The notes under the pieces: generated by a model | The model's input: only the letters and a program-made list of their open reading frames with translations | What the model was told of the DNA's origin: nothing | The model's database searches: none | From: Streptomyces canus | Lineage (GTDB): Bacteria; Actinomycetota; Actinomycetes; Streptomycetales; Streptomycetaceae | Direction of reading: 5' to 3' | Length of the DNA: 64,000 nt | Assembly (NCBI RefSeq): GCF_030816965.1 | Contig: NZ_JAUSYQ010000002.1 | Location: 9,042,001-9,106,000 of the forward strand | In this document: piece by piece, positions 50,718 through 59,731 of the stretch | How positions within the stretch are numbered: position 1 is the first letter of the stretch | How the letters are laid out: each line of letters starts with the position of its first letter | Position numbers and translations under genes: made by a program

Positions 50718-51863
50718 ATGAAGTCCGTTTCCGCCCGGGGCTGCGTATGGGCCGCCGGCATCGGTGCCCTCGTCGCAGCGGCCGCTGTCGACCTCTTCGC
50801 CTCGGGCGCCGACAAGGGCGTCGGCTGGCCACAGGCGGCCGTGCTGCTGCTCGGCACCGCCGCCGTACTGTGGCCGGCCCACCGGCGCCCGCCCTGGCTC
50901 ACCCCCCAACTGCGCGCCGTCGTGCCGGCCGTGGCCTCCCTCCTGTGCACGGCCGACTCCGTGGTGCGCTCCGGTGCCCTGTTCGGACCGGGCGAGCTGG
51001 CGATCCTGCTGTGCCTGTTGTTCGTCGCGGTACGGCACTGTCCGCGCACCTCGGTGATGGCGTGCGCGTCGCTCGACGGCGCCGCCGTCCTCGCGCTGCC
51101 GGTGCGGCCGTTCCTCGACGACGAGGACCTCATGCTGGCGTACATGCTGATCGGGTTCGTCCTGATCGGCCTCACCGTGGCGTTTGCCGCATATCTGCGC
51201 TCGCAGGACTACCGGCGGACCGTCGCCGTCAGCGAGACCCGGCGGGCGGAGCGCCTGGCCATCGCCGCCGACCTGCACGACTTCGTCGCCCACCATGTCA
51301 CCGGCATCCTGGTGCAGACCCAGGTGGCGCGGATGATGGCGGACACCGGCGCCGACGAACTCGACCCCGTCCTCGCCGGTATCGAGCGGGCCGCGACCGA
51401 GGCGCTGGCGTCGATGCGCCGCACGGTCGGTGTGCTGCGCGACACCGAGGACCCGGCCGACCGGCGCCCGGTGGGCGACCTCGCGGGCATCGCCGGCCTC
51501 ATCGACGGCTTCGCGAGCCCCATCCAGAAAGCCACCCTGCACCGCGCCCCCGCGGTACCCGACGACCTCCCGCACGAAGTCCAGGCGGCCGCCTTCCGGG
51601 TGGTGCAGGAGGCCCTGACCAACGTACGCCGGCACGCGGCCGACGCCACCCAGGTCACCGTCGGGCTGGGCTACGAGCGGGCCCGCCTGGAGGTGACCGT
51701 GTCCGACGACGGGCGCGGCGGCAGCCAGTTGCCGCCCGCGGCGCACGGGGGCGGCTTCGGTCTCGTCGGCCTGAAGGAACGGGTGACGGCCCTCGGCGGC
51801 GAACTGCACGCGGGGCCGCGGGCGGAGCAGGGGTGGGAGGTGCGGGCGCTGCTTCCCGGATGA
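50718..51863 (+). CDS. Sensor histidine kinase (NarL-partner, HisKA_3 type)
   Basis: 381 residues. About four membrane segments lie in the first 160 residues. The dimerisation/phosphoacceptor helix has H187 ([20 protein letters not shown]), then the HATPase domain with [13 protein letters not shown] (N-box), SDDGRGG and [11 protein letters not shown]. It is divergent from the DUF4333-ABC operon and presumably phosphorylates the LuxR regulator at 46357. GTG 50709 is an alternative start. Confidence 0.9.
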   Translation: MKSVSARGCVWAAGIGALVAAAAVDLFASGADKGVGWPQAAVLLLGTAAVLWPAHRRPPWLTPQLRAVVPAVASLLCTADSVVRSGALFGPGELAILLCLLFVAVRHCPRTSVMACASLDGAAVLALPVRPFLDDEDLMLAYMLIGFVLIGLTVAFAAYLRSQDYRRTVAVSETRRAERLAIAADLHDFVAHHVTGILVQTQVARMMADTGADELDPVLAGIERAATEALASMRRTVGVLRDTEDPADRRPVGDLAGIAGLIDGFASPIQKATLHRAPAVPDDLPHEVQAAAFRVVQEALTNVRRHAADATQVTVGLGYERARLEVTVSDDGRGGSQLPPAAHGGGFGLVGLKERVTALGGELHAGPRAEQGWEVRALLPG

Positions 51864-52041
51864 CGGGGGGCTTGGGGCGGAGGGTGTGGGTGATCTTTGC
51901 CGGATGACGCGGGACCTCGTCCCCGAGACTGCGGGCGGTCTGCCGGGCCTGCGCGGCGCTCTCGCCCCGATGACGCGGGCAGTCTTCCCCGGCCGGGGGG
52001 CCGGGTTGTTCAATGGGGCTGCACACGAGAGGAGCCCGCCC

Positions 52042-52674
52042 GTGTCCCCTGTTTCCGTGCCGGCCGTCGGGGCGCGCATTCGGCAGGCGCGGCTGGAGCG
52101 TGGTGTGGGGTTGCGCGCGCTGGCCCGTGAGGTCGGCGTCTCCGCGAGTCTGGTCTCCCAGATAGAGACCGGGAAGAGCCAGCCGTCGGTCAGCACCCTG
52201 TACGCGATCACCACGGCCCTCGGCATCTCGGTCGAAGCCCTCTTCGAGGGACGGGAGACCGCAGCCGCGGTGGGTTCGGACACGGTCGTACACGCCCTGG
52301 CGGCCTTCGCGGCCGACCCCGGCCGACGCATCGGCCCCCTGGTCAGCCCCGGTGAGCGGGAGGTGCTGGAGCTGGACTCCGGCGTCGTGTGGGAGCGGCT
52401 CGGGCACGTCCCCGGCACGGACGTGGACTTCCTGCTCGTCACGTACCGGCCCGGCGGCTCCTCCTCCGGCTCGGGCGGCCTGATGCGGCACGCCGGCAGC
52501 GAGTACGGCTATCTGACCTCCGGTGAACTCGTCCTCACCCTCGGCTTCGACGAGCAGGTTCTGCGCCCCGGCGACGCCGTCTGCTTCGAGTCCACGACCC
52601 CCCACCGCTACCGCAACGACGGCGACGTACCGGCCGTGGGCGTCTGGTTCGTGGCAAGCCAAACCGTTCAGTGA
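52042..52674 (+). CDS. XRE-family regulator with cupin domain
   Basis: 210 residues. The N-terminal HTH is at about 8-65 ([52 protein letters not shown]) and the C-terminal cupin at about 110-205 ([56 protein letters not shown]) with histidine and glutamate/tyrosine positions of a sensory cupin. It precedes the six-gene catabolic operon by about 50 bases and most likely controls it. GTG 52042 has AGAGGAG eight bases upstream. Confidence 0.88.
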   Translation: MSPVSVPAVGARIRQARLERGVGLRALAREVGVSASLVSQIETGKSQPSVSTLYAITTALGISVEALFEGRETAAAVGSDTVVHALAAFAADPGRRIGPLVSPGEREVLELDSGVVWERLGHVPGTDVDFLLVTYRPGGSSSGSGGLMRHAGSEYGYLTSGELVLTLGFDEQVLRPGDAVCFESTTPHRYRNDGDVPAVGVWFVASQTVQ

Positions 52675-52677
52675 CAC

Positions 52678-52706
52678 TTGACACCCCTTGTGGACGGTCG
52701 TTGACT
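52678..52706 (+). promoter_or_regulatory. Candidate promoter of the M24-E1-amidohydrolase operon
   Basis: TTGACA (52678-52683), 17-base spacer, then TTGACT (52701-52706), which keeps only the first and last T of a -10. The start would fall about 15 bases before the ATG at 52727. It begins four bases after the regulator stop. Confidence 0.45.
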
Positions 52707-52726
52707 CGATGGTGGGGGTGGTCGCG

Positions 52727-54064
52727 ATGGCGATCCGCACTTACGGCCCCAATGCCGTCGACTGGGAAGAGCGCGTCGACCTGGACCGGCTGCGCAGACA
52801 GCGTCTGGCCCGGCTCCACGACACACTGAACCGCTCCGAACTGGGCGCTGTGCTCAGCTTCGACTTCGCCAACATCCGCTACATGACCGCCACGCACATC
52901 GGCACCTGGGCGATGGACAAGCTGATCCGCTTCGCCCTGCTGGTCCGCGGGGGCGAACCGATCGTCTGGGACTTCGGCTCCGCGGCCCGCCACCACCAGC
53001 TCTACAACCCCTGGCTCGACTACAGCGACGGCAAGGGCGGCCCGCCCACCGGAGCCCGCGCGGGCATCTCCACCCTGCGGGGCGCCTTCCACCCGGACGC
53101 CGGCATCGCCGAGGACGTCGCCGCGAAGATCGCCGCCGAACTACGCGCCCACGGTCTCGCCGGCGAACCGCTCGGCATCGACGTCGCCGAGATGCCGGTC
53201 CTCGCCGCCCTGCGGGCCGAGGGCATCGATGTGGTCGACGGGCAGCAGGTCTTCCTCGAGGCCCGCCGCATCAAGACCGGCGGCGAGATCTCCCTGCTCG
53301 CCCAGGCCTGCGCGATGGTCGACGCGGCCTACGAGGAGCTGTACGGCTACCTCCGCCCAGGAGTCCGCGAGAACGAGTGCGTCGGACTGGTCAGCAAAGT
53401 CCTCTACGACCTCGGCAGCGAGTACGTCGAAGGTGTCAACGCCATCTCCGGGGAGCGCTGTTCACCCCACCCGCACGTCTACAGCGACCGCCTGATCCGC
53501 CCGGGCGACCCCGCCTTCTTCGACATCCTGCACAGCCACCTCGGCTACCGCACCTGCTACTACCGCACCTTCGCCGTGGGCAGCGCCTCCCGTGCCCAGC
53601 GCGACGCCTACGTCCGCTGCCGCGCGTACATGGACGAGGCGATCTCCCTGGTCCGGCCGGGCGCCACCACCGCCGACGTCGTGCAGGTCTGGCCGCGCGC
53701 CGAGGAGTTCGGCTTCGCCGACGAGACCGCCGCCTTCGCTCTCCAGTACGGCCACGGGGTGGGCCTGTCGATCTGGGAGAAGCCCATCTTCAGCCGCCTG
53801 GTCTCCCTCGACCACCCCGAAGTCCTCGAGGAGGGCATGGTGTTCGCCCTGGAGACCTACTGGCCGGCCGCCGACGGCTGGTCCGCCGCCCGGATCGAGG
53901 AAGAGCTGGTCGTCACCGCCGACGGCTGCGAGGTCATCACCAAGTTCCCGGCCGAGGAGCTGCTGGTGGCCGGCCGCAAGTACTGGACCGTGGGCGGCGA
54001 GCTCAACACCGCCCGGGAGGCGCAGTCCCACCTGAACACGGGGACCATCGATGGACACCGCTGA
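52727..54064 (+). CDS. M24 (Xaa-Pro peptidase/creatinase-fold) protein with an altered metal site
   Basis: 445 residues: an N-terminal creatinase-like domain to about 170 and a pita-bread M24 domain after it. Expected metal ligands map to D266 (FFDILH), H343 (YGHGVGL), E376 (FALETYW) and E391 (RIEEEL). The second aspartate of the usual D-x10-D is cysteine (C277, in RTCYYRTF). Creatinases and the DMSP lyase DddP show that this fold can serve other reactions, so peptidase activity should not be assumed. ATG 52709 is an alternative start. The 3' end overlaps the E1 alpha gene by 14 bases. Confidence 0.82.
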   Translation: MAIRTYGPNAVDWEERVDLDRLRRQRLARLHDTLNRSELGAVLSFDFANIRYMTATHIGTWAMDKLIRFALLVRGGEPIVWDFGSAARHHQLYNPWLDYSDGKGGPPTGARAGISTLRGAFHPDAGIAEDVAAKIAAELRAHGLAGEPLGIDVAEMPVLAALRAEGIDVVDGQQVFLEARRIKTGGEISLLAQACAMVDAAYEELYGYLRPGVRENECVGLVSKVLYDLGSEYVEGVNAISGERCSPHPHVYSDRLIRPGDPAFFDILHSHLGYRTCYYRTFAVGSASRAQRDAYVRCRAYMDEAISLVRPGATTADVVQVWPRAEEFGFADETAAFALQYGHGVGLSIWEKPIFSRLVSLDHPEVLEEGMVFALETYWPAADGWSAARIEEELVVTADGCEVITKFPAEELLVAGRKYWTVGGELNTAREAQSHLNTGTIDGHR

Positions 54065-55028
54065 ACTCCTCGCCCTGTACGAGCAGATGGCCCTCATCCG
54101 CCGTACGGAGAAGGCCGCCCACGACCTGTTCCTCCAGGGCCTCGTCAAGGGCACCACCCACCTCGCCGCCGGCCACGAGGCGATCGCGGTCGGCGCGAGC
54201 GCCGCCCTGCGCGACGACGACTACGTCTTCGCCACCTACCGCGGCCACCACCACGCGATGGCCCGGGGCGCCACCGTCGAGGAGTGCCTGGCCGAACTCA
54301 TGAGCAGGGCGACGGGGTTGTGCAAGGCCAAGGGCGGGTCCATGCACCTCACCAAGGCCGACGCCAACATGCTCGGCTCCTACGCCATCGTCGGCGCCCA
54401 CCTGCCGATGGCGGTCGGCGCCGCCTGGTCCGCCCGGCTGCGCGGCACCGGACAGCTCGCGGTCGCCTTCTTCGGGGACGGCGCCACCAACATCGGCTCC
54501 TTCCACGAGGCGTTGAATCTGGCCGCCGTATGGAAGCTGCCCGTGCTGTTCGTCTGCGAGAACAACCTGTACATGGAGTACACGCGGATCGCCGACGTCA
54601 CGGCGGTGCCCCGGCCGGCCGCCGACCGGGCACCGGCGTACGGCATCCCCGGTGAGGTCGTCGACGGAAACGACGTCGTCTCCGTCCAGGAGGCGGTGGC
54701 ACGGCTGGCGCGACGGGCCCGGGCCGGAGACGGGCCCGCCGTGCTGGAGGCCGAGACCTACCGCCACTTCGGGCACAGCCGGTCCGACCCGGCGACCTAC
54801 CGCCCGGCCGAGGAGGTCGAACGCTGGCTCAAACACGACCCGCTGGACATCGCGCGCGGGCGGCTGATCGAGGCGGGGGTGCCCGAGGAGACGGTCACCG
54901 CGGCCGACGGGCGCGCACAGACAGTCGTACGGCAGGCGATCGAGGCCGCGAAGAGCGCGCCGCCGCCGGATCCGCGGGAGGCGTTCACCGACGTGTGGGC
55001 GGACGGAGGTGCGGCATGGCGGACGTGA
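54051..55028 (+). CDS. TPP-dependent 2-oxoacid/acetoin dehydrogenase E1 alpha subunit
   Basis: 325 residues. The thiamine diphosphate motif starts GDGATN (142-147) and ends ENN (170-172). YRGHHHAMARG (63-73) and the phosphorylation-loop region YRHFGHSRSDPATYR are typical of AcoA/PdhA-type subunits. It decarboxylates a 2-oxo acid or cleaves acetoin-like substrates and passes the acyl group on. It overlaps both neighbours, and E1 beta follows directly. No lipoyl E2 or E3 gene is in the operon. Confidence 0.9.
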   Translation: MDTAELLALYEQMALIRRTEKAAHDLFLQGLVKGTTHLAAGHEAIAVGASAALRDDDYVFATYRGHHHAMARGATVEECLAELMSRATGLCKAKGGSMHLTKADANMLGSYAIVGAHLPMAVGAAWSARLRGTGQLAVAFFGDGATNIGSFHEALNLAAVWKLPVLFVCENNLYMEYTRIADVTAVPRPAADRAPAYGIPGEVVDGNDVVSVQEAVARLARRARAGDGPAVLEAETYRHFGHSRSDPATYRPAEEVERWLKHDPLDIARGRLIEAGVPEETVTAADGRAQTVVRQAIEAAKSAPPPDPREAFTDVWADGGAAWRT

Positions 55029-55996
55029 TCACGTACCGGGAGGCGGTCGCCGAGGGCATCGCGCGGGAGATGCGACGCGATCCGTCCGTCGTCTGCCTGG
55101 GGGAGGACATCGGTGAGGCCGGCGGGGTGTTCAAGACGACCGCCGGGCTGCTGAAGGAGTTCGGGCGGGAGCGGGTGTGGGACACGCCGATCTCCGAACA
55201 GGCCATCGTGGGCGCGGCGATGGGTGCCGCGATGACCGGGATGCGGCCCGTCGCGGAGATCATGTTCTCGGACTTTCTGGCCTGTTGTTGGGACTACCTC
55301 GCCAACGAGATACCCAAGGTGCGTTACATGACGGGTGGTCAGGTCACCGTGCCCCTCGTCGTTCGCACCGCCAACGGCGGCGGGCTCGGTTTCGGCGCGC
55401 AGCACTCTCAGGCCACCGAGAACTGGGCGCTGACCGTCCCCGGACTGAAGATCGCGGCACCTTCCACCCCCGCCGACGTCATCGGGATGATGGCGGCGGC
55501 CGTACGCAGCGACGACCCCGTGGTCTTCTTCGAGCACAAGGGGCTGCTGGCCGCCAAGGGCGCGCCCGCGCCGCCCGGCCACGTGGTCGAACTAGGGCGC
55601 GCCGCCGTCGCGCGCGAGGGCGCCGACGTGACGCTGGTGGCGCTCGCCTCGATGGTGCCGGTGGCGTTGCAGGCCGCTTCGCTGCTCGCCGAGGAGGACA
55701 TCGGCGTCGAGGTCGTCGACCTGCGGTCCCTCGTGCCGCTCGACATGGCCACCGTCCTCGCCTCGCTCGGCCGGACCTCCCGGCTGGTCACCGTCGAGGA
55801 GAACCCGTACCAGGGCGGCTGGGGCGCCACGCTCGTCTCCGTCGTCGCCGACGAGGGCTTCGCTCTGCTGGACGCGCCGGTGCGGCGGGTGGCGGCGGAG
55901 TGTGTGCCGCTGCCGTTCGCGGACGTGCTGGAGGAGCAGGTCATCCCCACCGTCGACAAGGTCGTGGCGGCCGTCAGGAGCCTGGCCGCGTACTGA
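55016..55996 (+). CDS. TPP-dependent 2-oxoacid/acetoin dehydrogenase E1 beta subunit
   Basis: 326 residues, transketolase-like beta subunit (TYREAVAEGIAREMRRDPSVVCLGEDIGEAGGVFKTT, GMRPVAEIMFSDF, GGLGFGAQHSQATENW, and the C-terminal VVDLRSLVPLDMATVLASLGRTSRLVTVEE). It forms the heterotetrameric E1 with the alpha subunit. Its start lies inside the end of the E1 alpha gene. Its acyl acceptor is not encoded nearby. Confidence 0.91.
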   Translation: MADVITYREAVAEGIAREMRRDPSVVCLGEDIGEAGGVFKTTAGLLKEFGRERVWDTPISEQAIVGAAMGAAMTGMRPVAEIMFSDFLACCWDYLANEIPKVRYMTGGQVTVPLVVRTANGGGLGFGAQHSQATENWALTVPGLKIAAPSTPADVIGMMAAAVRSDDPVVFFEHKGLLAAKGAPAPPGHVVELGRAAVAREGADVTLVALASMVPVALQAASLLAEEDIGVEVVDLRSLVPLDMATVLASLGRTSRLVTVEENPYQGGWGATLVSVVADEGFALLDAPVRRVAAECVPLPFADVLEEQVIPTVDKVVAAVRSLAAY

Positions 55997-56018
55997 ACAC
56001 CCTTCAGGAGGAAGCGCG

Positions 56019-57365
56019 ATGACCCATCGGATACTCCTTCGTGCCGGACACGTGCTCTCGATGGACCCCGCAGTCGGGGACCTGCCCAAGGGTGACGTCC
56101 TCATCGAGGACGGGAAGATCGCGGCCGTGGACCGCGAGATCGACGCGGAGGCCGAAGTCCTCGACATGGCCGGCCGCATCGTGATCCCCGGCTTCGTCGA
56201 CACCCACCGTCACACGTGGGAGGCCTCGATCCGGAACGTGGCGCCCGACGCCACCCTCGACGACTACTTCGTCGACATCCTCGACACCTTCGCACCCCTT
56301 TACACACCCGAGGACGTGTACGCGGCCAACCTCGCGGGCGCCCTGGAGTGCCTGAACGCCGGCATCACCACGCTCGTCGACTGGTCCCACATCAACAACA
56401 CGCCCGAGCACCCGGACGCGGCGATCCGGGCCCTCACGGAGACCGGCATCCGCGCCCAGTACGCCTACGGCAGCGCCAACACCTCCCTCGCCGACTACTG
56501 GTTCGAGAGCAAGATCGCGATCCCGGGCGACGACGTACGCCGCGTCCGCACCGAGTACTTCGCCTCGGACGACGGCCTGCTCACCCTGGCCCTCGCCACC
56601 CGCGGCCCCGGCTTCTGCGTCAACGACGTCGTCACCTCGGAGTGGGCCCTCGCCCGCGAGCTGGACATCCCGATCACCGTGCACGTGGCCATGGGACGGC
56701 TCGCCGGCCGCTTCGGGATGGTCAAGCAGCTCCACGACCTCGGACTGCTCGGCCCCGACACCACCTACGTCCACTGCTGCTACTTCAGCGAGGAGGAGTG
56801 GCGGCTGGTCGCCGACAGCGGCGGTACGGTCTCCATCGCGCCGCAGGTGGAGACGCAGATGGGGCACGGCTGGCCGCCGGTGATGAAGGCGATCGAGCAC
56901 GGACTGCGCCCCTCGCTCAGCATCGACGTCGTCACCACCGTGCCCGGCGACATGTTCACCCAGATCCGCGCGGCCTTCGGCGCCGAGCGGGCCCGCGTCA
57001 ACGCGGCGAGCTGGCAGGCCGATGTCCCGGTACCCGACACGATGTTGACCGCACGTCAGATGCTGGAGATAGCCACCAGCAACGGCGCGCATGTCGCCGG
57101 TCTGGAGGACCGCACCGGCTCCCTCACCCCGGGCAAGCGCGCCGACGTCGTCGCGATCGACGCAACCGCCCTGAATGTGACCCCGGTTCACGACGCCGCC
57201 GCGGCGGTCGCGCTGAGCGCCGACGTGTCCAACGTGGAGACCGTCCTCGTCGACGGCGTCGTCCGCAAGCGCGACGGCAGGCTCACCGCCGACGTGGCGC
57301 GCGCCCGGCGCCTGGTCGAGGAGTCCCGTGACCGGCTGCTGGCCGCGAAGGAGGCCCGGGCGTGA
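56019..57365 (+). CDS. Amidohydrolase of the ATZ/TRZ-cytosine deaminase superfamily
   Basis: 448 residues with the urease-alpha-like small beta domain plus TIM barrel. Mononuclear metal ligands are H63 and H65 (DTHRHTW), H222 (TVHVAMG), H252 (YVHCCYF) and D303 (SIDVVTT), all present. Relatives deaminate or dechlorinate N-heterocycles such as triazines, guanine derivatives and cytosine. An AGGAGG Shine-Dalgarno precedes the ATG. It overlaps the bicupin by GTGA. The substrate is probably a heterocyclic or amidine compound feeding the rest of the operon (inference). Confidence 0.88.
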   Translation: MTHRILLRAGHVLSMDPAVGDLPKGDVLIEDGKIAAVDREIDAEAEVLDMAGRIVIPGFVDTHRHTWEASIRNVAPDATLDDYFVDILDTFAPLYTPEDVYAANLAGALECLNAGITTLVDWSHINNTPEHPDAAIRALTETGIRAQYAYGSANTSLADYWFESKIAIPGDDVRRVRTEYFASDDGLLTLALATRGPGFCVNDVVTSEWALARELDIPITVHVAMGRLAGRFGMVKQLHDLGLLGPDTTYVHCCYFSEEEWRLVADSGGTVSIAPQVETQMGHGWPPVMKAIEHGLRPSLSIDVVTTVPGDMFTQIRAAFGAERARVNAASWQADVPVPDTMLTARQMLEIATSNGAHVAGLEDRTGSLTPGKRADVVAIDATALNVTPVHDAAAAVALSADVSNVETVLVDGVVRKRDGRLTADVARARRLVEESRDRLLAAKEARA

Positions 57366-58234
57366 CGCGACACCTGGTGCGCCGGGCCGCCGACGTGCCG
57401 GAGCCGTCGTACGACGAACACGGCTACCGGCGTCGGGAGTTGGTCGGCGAGGGCGACGGCAGTTCGCACACCGGTTTCGGGGTGTGCGAGCTGCGGCCCG
57501 ATGGGGCGGTCCCGGCTCATGTGCACTCGTACGAGGAGAGTTTCCACGTCCTTGACGGGACCGTGGTCCTCGATGTGCCCGAGGGGTCGTACCTGCTGGA
57601 GGAGGGTGACTACGGCCTCCTCCCGGCCGGGGTCCCGCACGCGTGGCGCGGCGCCGGGGACACTGTCGCCCGCTGGGCCGACATGCTCGCGCCGGTGCCG
57701 CGGGCCCGGTACGGGTACGACACCCAGGCGGTCCCGGCGTGGCCCGCGCGCCCGCCCGTCCGTATCGACGTCCGCGATCCGCGCACCCGGTCCTTCGGTC
57801 ACTTCGATCCCGCCCAGATGGACCCGGGCAAGCAGTCCCAGGACCTGCTCGCGGTGTCGGCGAGCATGCGGACCGCGCTTCTCGTCTACAGCGGGATCAC
57901 GGTGAAGATGATGGTCGACAGCGATCTCGGCGCGGTGGCCTCGACGATGTTCATGGTGCAGTACGCGCCCGACGGCGTCGCGGGCACGCACGACCATCCC
58001 TTCGAGGAGACGTATCTGTTCCTCGAGGGCGAGGTGGACGGGGTCTTCGACGGTGCGCGACACCGGCTCGGTCCGGGCGACTGCGCCTGGGCGGGCGCCG
58101 GTTGTGTGCACGGCTTCTCCAACGCCGGTGACGGACCGCTGCGTTGGCTGGAGACACAGGCCCCGCAGCCGCCCGCGCGGCACTCGTACCGCTTCACGCG
58201 GGACTGGGACTACCTGAGGGAGGCTTCCCGATGA
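57362..58234 (+). CDS. Bicupin protein with two complete metal sites
   Basis: 290 residues made of two cupin domains. Domain 1 ligands are H53, H55, E59 and H93 (HVHSYEE ... PHAW); domain 2 ligands are H210, H212, E216 and H250 (HDHPFEE ... VHGF). Both retain the full 3-His/1-Glu set, so an enzyme (dioxygenase, isomerase or aminohydrolase such as ureidoglycine aminohydrolase, also a bicupin) is more likely than a sensor. GTG start overlapping the amidohydrolase stop; ATGA overlap with the SDR. Confidence 0.82.
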   Translation: MTRHLVRRAADVPEPSYDEHGYRRRELVGEGDGSSHTGFGVCELRPDGAVPAHVHSYEESFHVLDGTVVLDVPEGSYLLEEGDYGLLPAGVPHAWRGAGDTVARWADMLAPVPRARYGYDTQAVPAWPARPPVRIDVRDPRTRSFGHFDPAQMDPGKQSQDLLAVSASMRTALLVYSGITVKMMVDSDLGAVASTMFMVQYAPDGVAGTHDHPFEETYLFLEGEVDGVFDGARHRLGPGDCAWAGAGCVHGFSNAGDGPLRWLETQAPQPPARHSYRFTRDWDYLREASR

Positions 58235-58920
58235 GCGGCGTGGTGGTGATCGGCGGAACCTCGGGCATCGGCAGGGAGTTCGCCAGGGTGCGGGCGGAGC
58301 GCGGCGACGAGGTGGTGATCACCGGGCGCGACGCCCACCGCGCCGACACCGCGGCCAAGGAGATCGGCGCCCGGGGGCTCGCCCTGGACCTCGCGCGGCC
58401 GAAGGGGATCGCCGACGCGCTGGGCGATGTGGGGACCGTCGACCACCTGGTGATCACGGGCGTCTCCCGGGACGAGAACCGGGTGGCCGAGTACGACATC
58501 GACGCCGCCGTCCACCTCGTCACGCTCAAGCTCGTCGGCTACACCGCCGTCGTGCACGCGCTGCGGTCCCGGCTGCACGACGACAGCGCCATCGTGCTGT
58601 TCGGCGGACAGGCCAAGGAGCGGCCGTACCCGGGCGCCACGACGGTGGCGACCGTCAACGCCGGGGTGACCGGGCTGATGCACACCCTCGTCGTCGAACT
58701 CGCGCCCGTCCGGGTCAACGCGATCCACCCCGGAGTCGTGGGCGACAGCCCCCACTGGCGGGCCAAACCGGAGCAGGTCCTGGCGGGACTGCGGGCCAGG
58801 ACCCCGACCGGACGGCTCGCGACCGTGGCGGACGTGGTGGACGCCGTGGACTTCCTGTTGCGCAACGGCTCGGTCAACGCGGTGGAGTTGAGCGTGGACG
58901 GGGGGTGGCTGCTGGGGTGA
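58231..58920 (+). CDS. SDR-family protein without the catalytic Tyr-Lys pair
   Basis: 229 residues with an SDR Rossmann fold (GGTSGIG at 8-14; TGRDAHR; the loop VNAIHPGVVG after the last strand; a C-terminal SVDGGW). The active-site YxxxK positions read V139 and N143 (VATVN), and no nearby tyrosine substitutes. Ordinary SDR reduction/oxidation is therefore doubtful; it may be a lyase, a binding protein or an unusual dehydrogenase. Last gene of the operon, coupled to the bicupin. Confidence 0.83.
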   Translation: MSGVVVIGGTSGIGREFARVRAERGDEVVITGRDAHRADTAAKEIGARGLALDLARPKGIADALGDVGTVDHLVITGVSRDENRVAEYDIDAAVHLVTLKLVGYTAVVHALRSRLHDDSAIVLFGGQAKERPYPGATTVATVNAGVTGLMHTLVVELAPVRVNAIHPGVVGDSPHWRAKPEQVLAGLRARTPTGRLATVADVVDAVDFLLRNGSVNAVELSVDGGWLLG

Positions 58921-58936
58921 GTCGCCGGCTCGAGGC

Positions 58937-59731
58937 TCAGCGCTTGATGCCGACCGCCCCGTACAGCGATACGGGGTCGCCGTCCTCACGCGCGTCCGGA
59001 CGCCACCGCGACAGGGACACGATCCCCGGTTCCAGCACCTCGAGTCCCTTGAAGAGACGGCTCACTTCGTCGCGCGAGCGGGCCACCAGGGTCACCCCGC
59101 TCGCCGTGTACGCCGCGATGCCCGCGTTCACCTTCTCCGGATCGAAGTCCGCCGTCATCGCCGACAGCACCAGACAACTGCCCGGCGCCAGCGCGCCGAC
59201 CAGTGTGTCCACCAGTTCCTGCGCGCCGTCCTCGTCGGAGATGAAATGCAGCAGCGCGACCAGCGACAGCGCGACGGGCTGCTCGAAGTCGAGGACGGCG
59301 GAGGCCCCTTGGAGGATCCGCTGCGGCTCGCGGGCGTCGGCCTGGAGGTAGTGCGTCGCCCCCTCCGGCGTGCCGTGCAGCAGGGCAGCCGCGTGGGCGA
59401 GGACGATCGGGTCGTTGTCGACGTACACCACCCGTGCGTCCGGTACCGCGGACTGGGCGATCTGGTGGAGGTTGGGCTCGGTGGGGATGCCGGAGCCGAT
59501 GTCGAGGAACTGGCGGATTCCCGCGTCCCGTACGGCGACCCGGGTGGCCCGCTCCATGAACCGGCGGTTGGCGCGTGCCTGCCGGGGTGCGTCCCCCTGC
59601 GCCGTGATCCGCCGTCCGAGCTCCTCGTCGACGGGGTAGTTGTCCTTCCCGCCGAGGAACCAGTCGTACACCCGGGCCGGATGCGGCCTGCTCGTGTCGA
59701 TCCGCCGGCCGGCCGACTCGGTCCCGGTCAC
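58937..59731 (-). CDS. SAM-dependent methyltransferase, SAV2177 (DUF574) family
   Basis: 264 residues, paralogous to the protein at 44929 (ARVYDWFLGGKDNYPVDEELG, IRQFLDIGSGIPTEPNLHQIAQ, RVVYVDNDPIVLAHAAALL, LFKGLEVLEPGIVSLSRWRP). GTG 59731 is preferred over upstream ATGs because AGAGGAG lies five bases before it. It is convergent with the SDR operon, 16 bases between stops. The substrate is unknown. Confidence 0.9.
   Translation of the reverse strand: MTGTESAGRRIDTSRPHPARVYDWFLGGKDNYPVDEELGRRITAQGDAPRQARANRRFMERATRVAVRDAGIRQFLDIGSGIPTEPNLHQIAQSAVPDARVVYVDNDPIVLAHAAALLHGTPEGATHYLQADAREPQRILQGASAVLDFEQPVALSLVALLHFISDEDGAQELVDTLVGALAPGSCLVLSAMTADFDPEKVNAGIAAYTASGVTLVARSRDEVSRLFKGLEVLEPGIVSLSRWRPDAREDGDPVSLYGAVGIKR

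Noticed and set aside
52709..52727. ATG 52709 as start of the M24 gene
   Set aside because: It adds six residues without family similarity and has no ribosome-binding site; 52727 sits closer to the expected distance from the TTGACA-N17 promoter.
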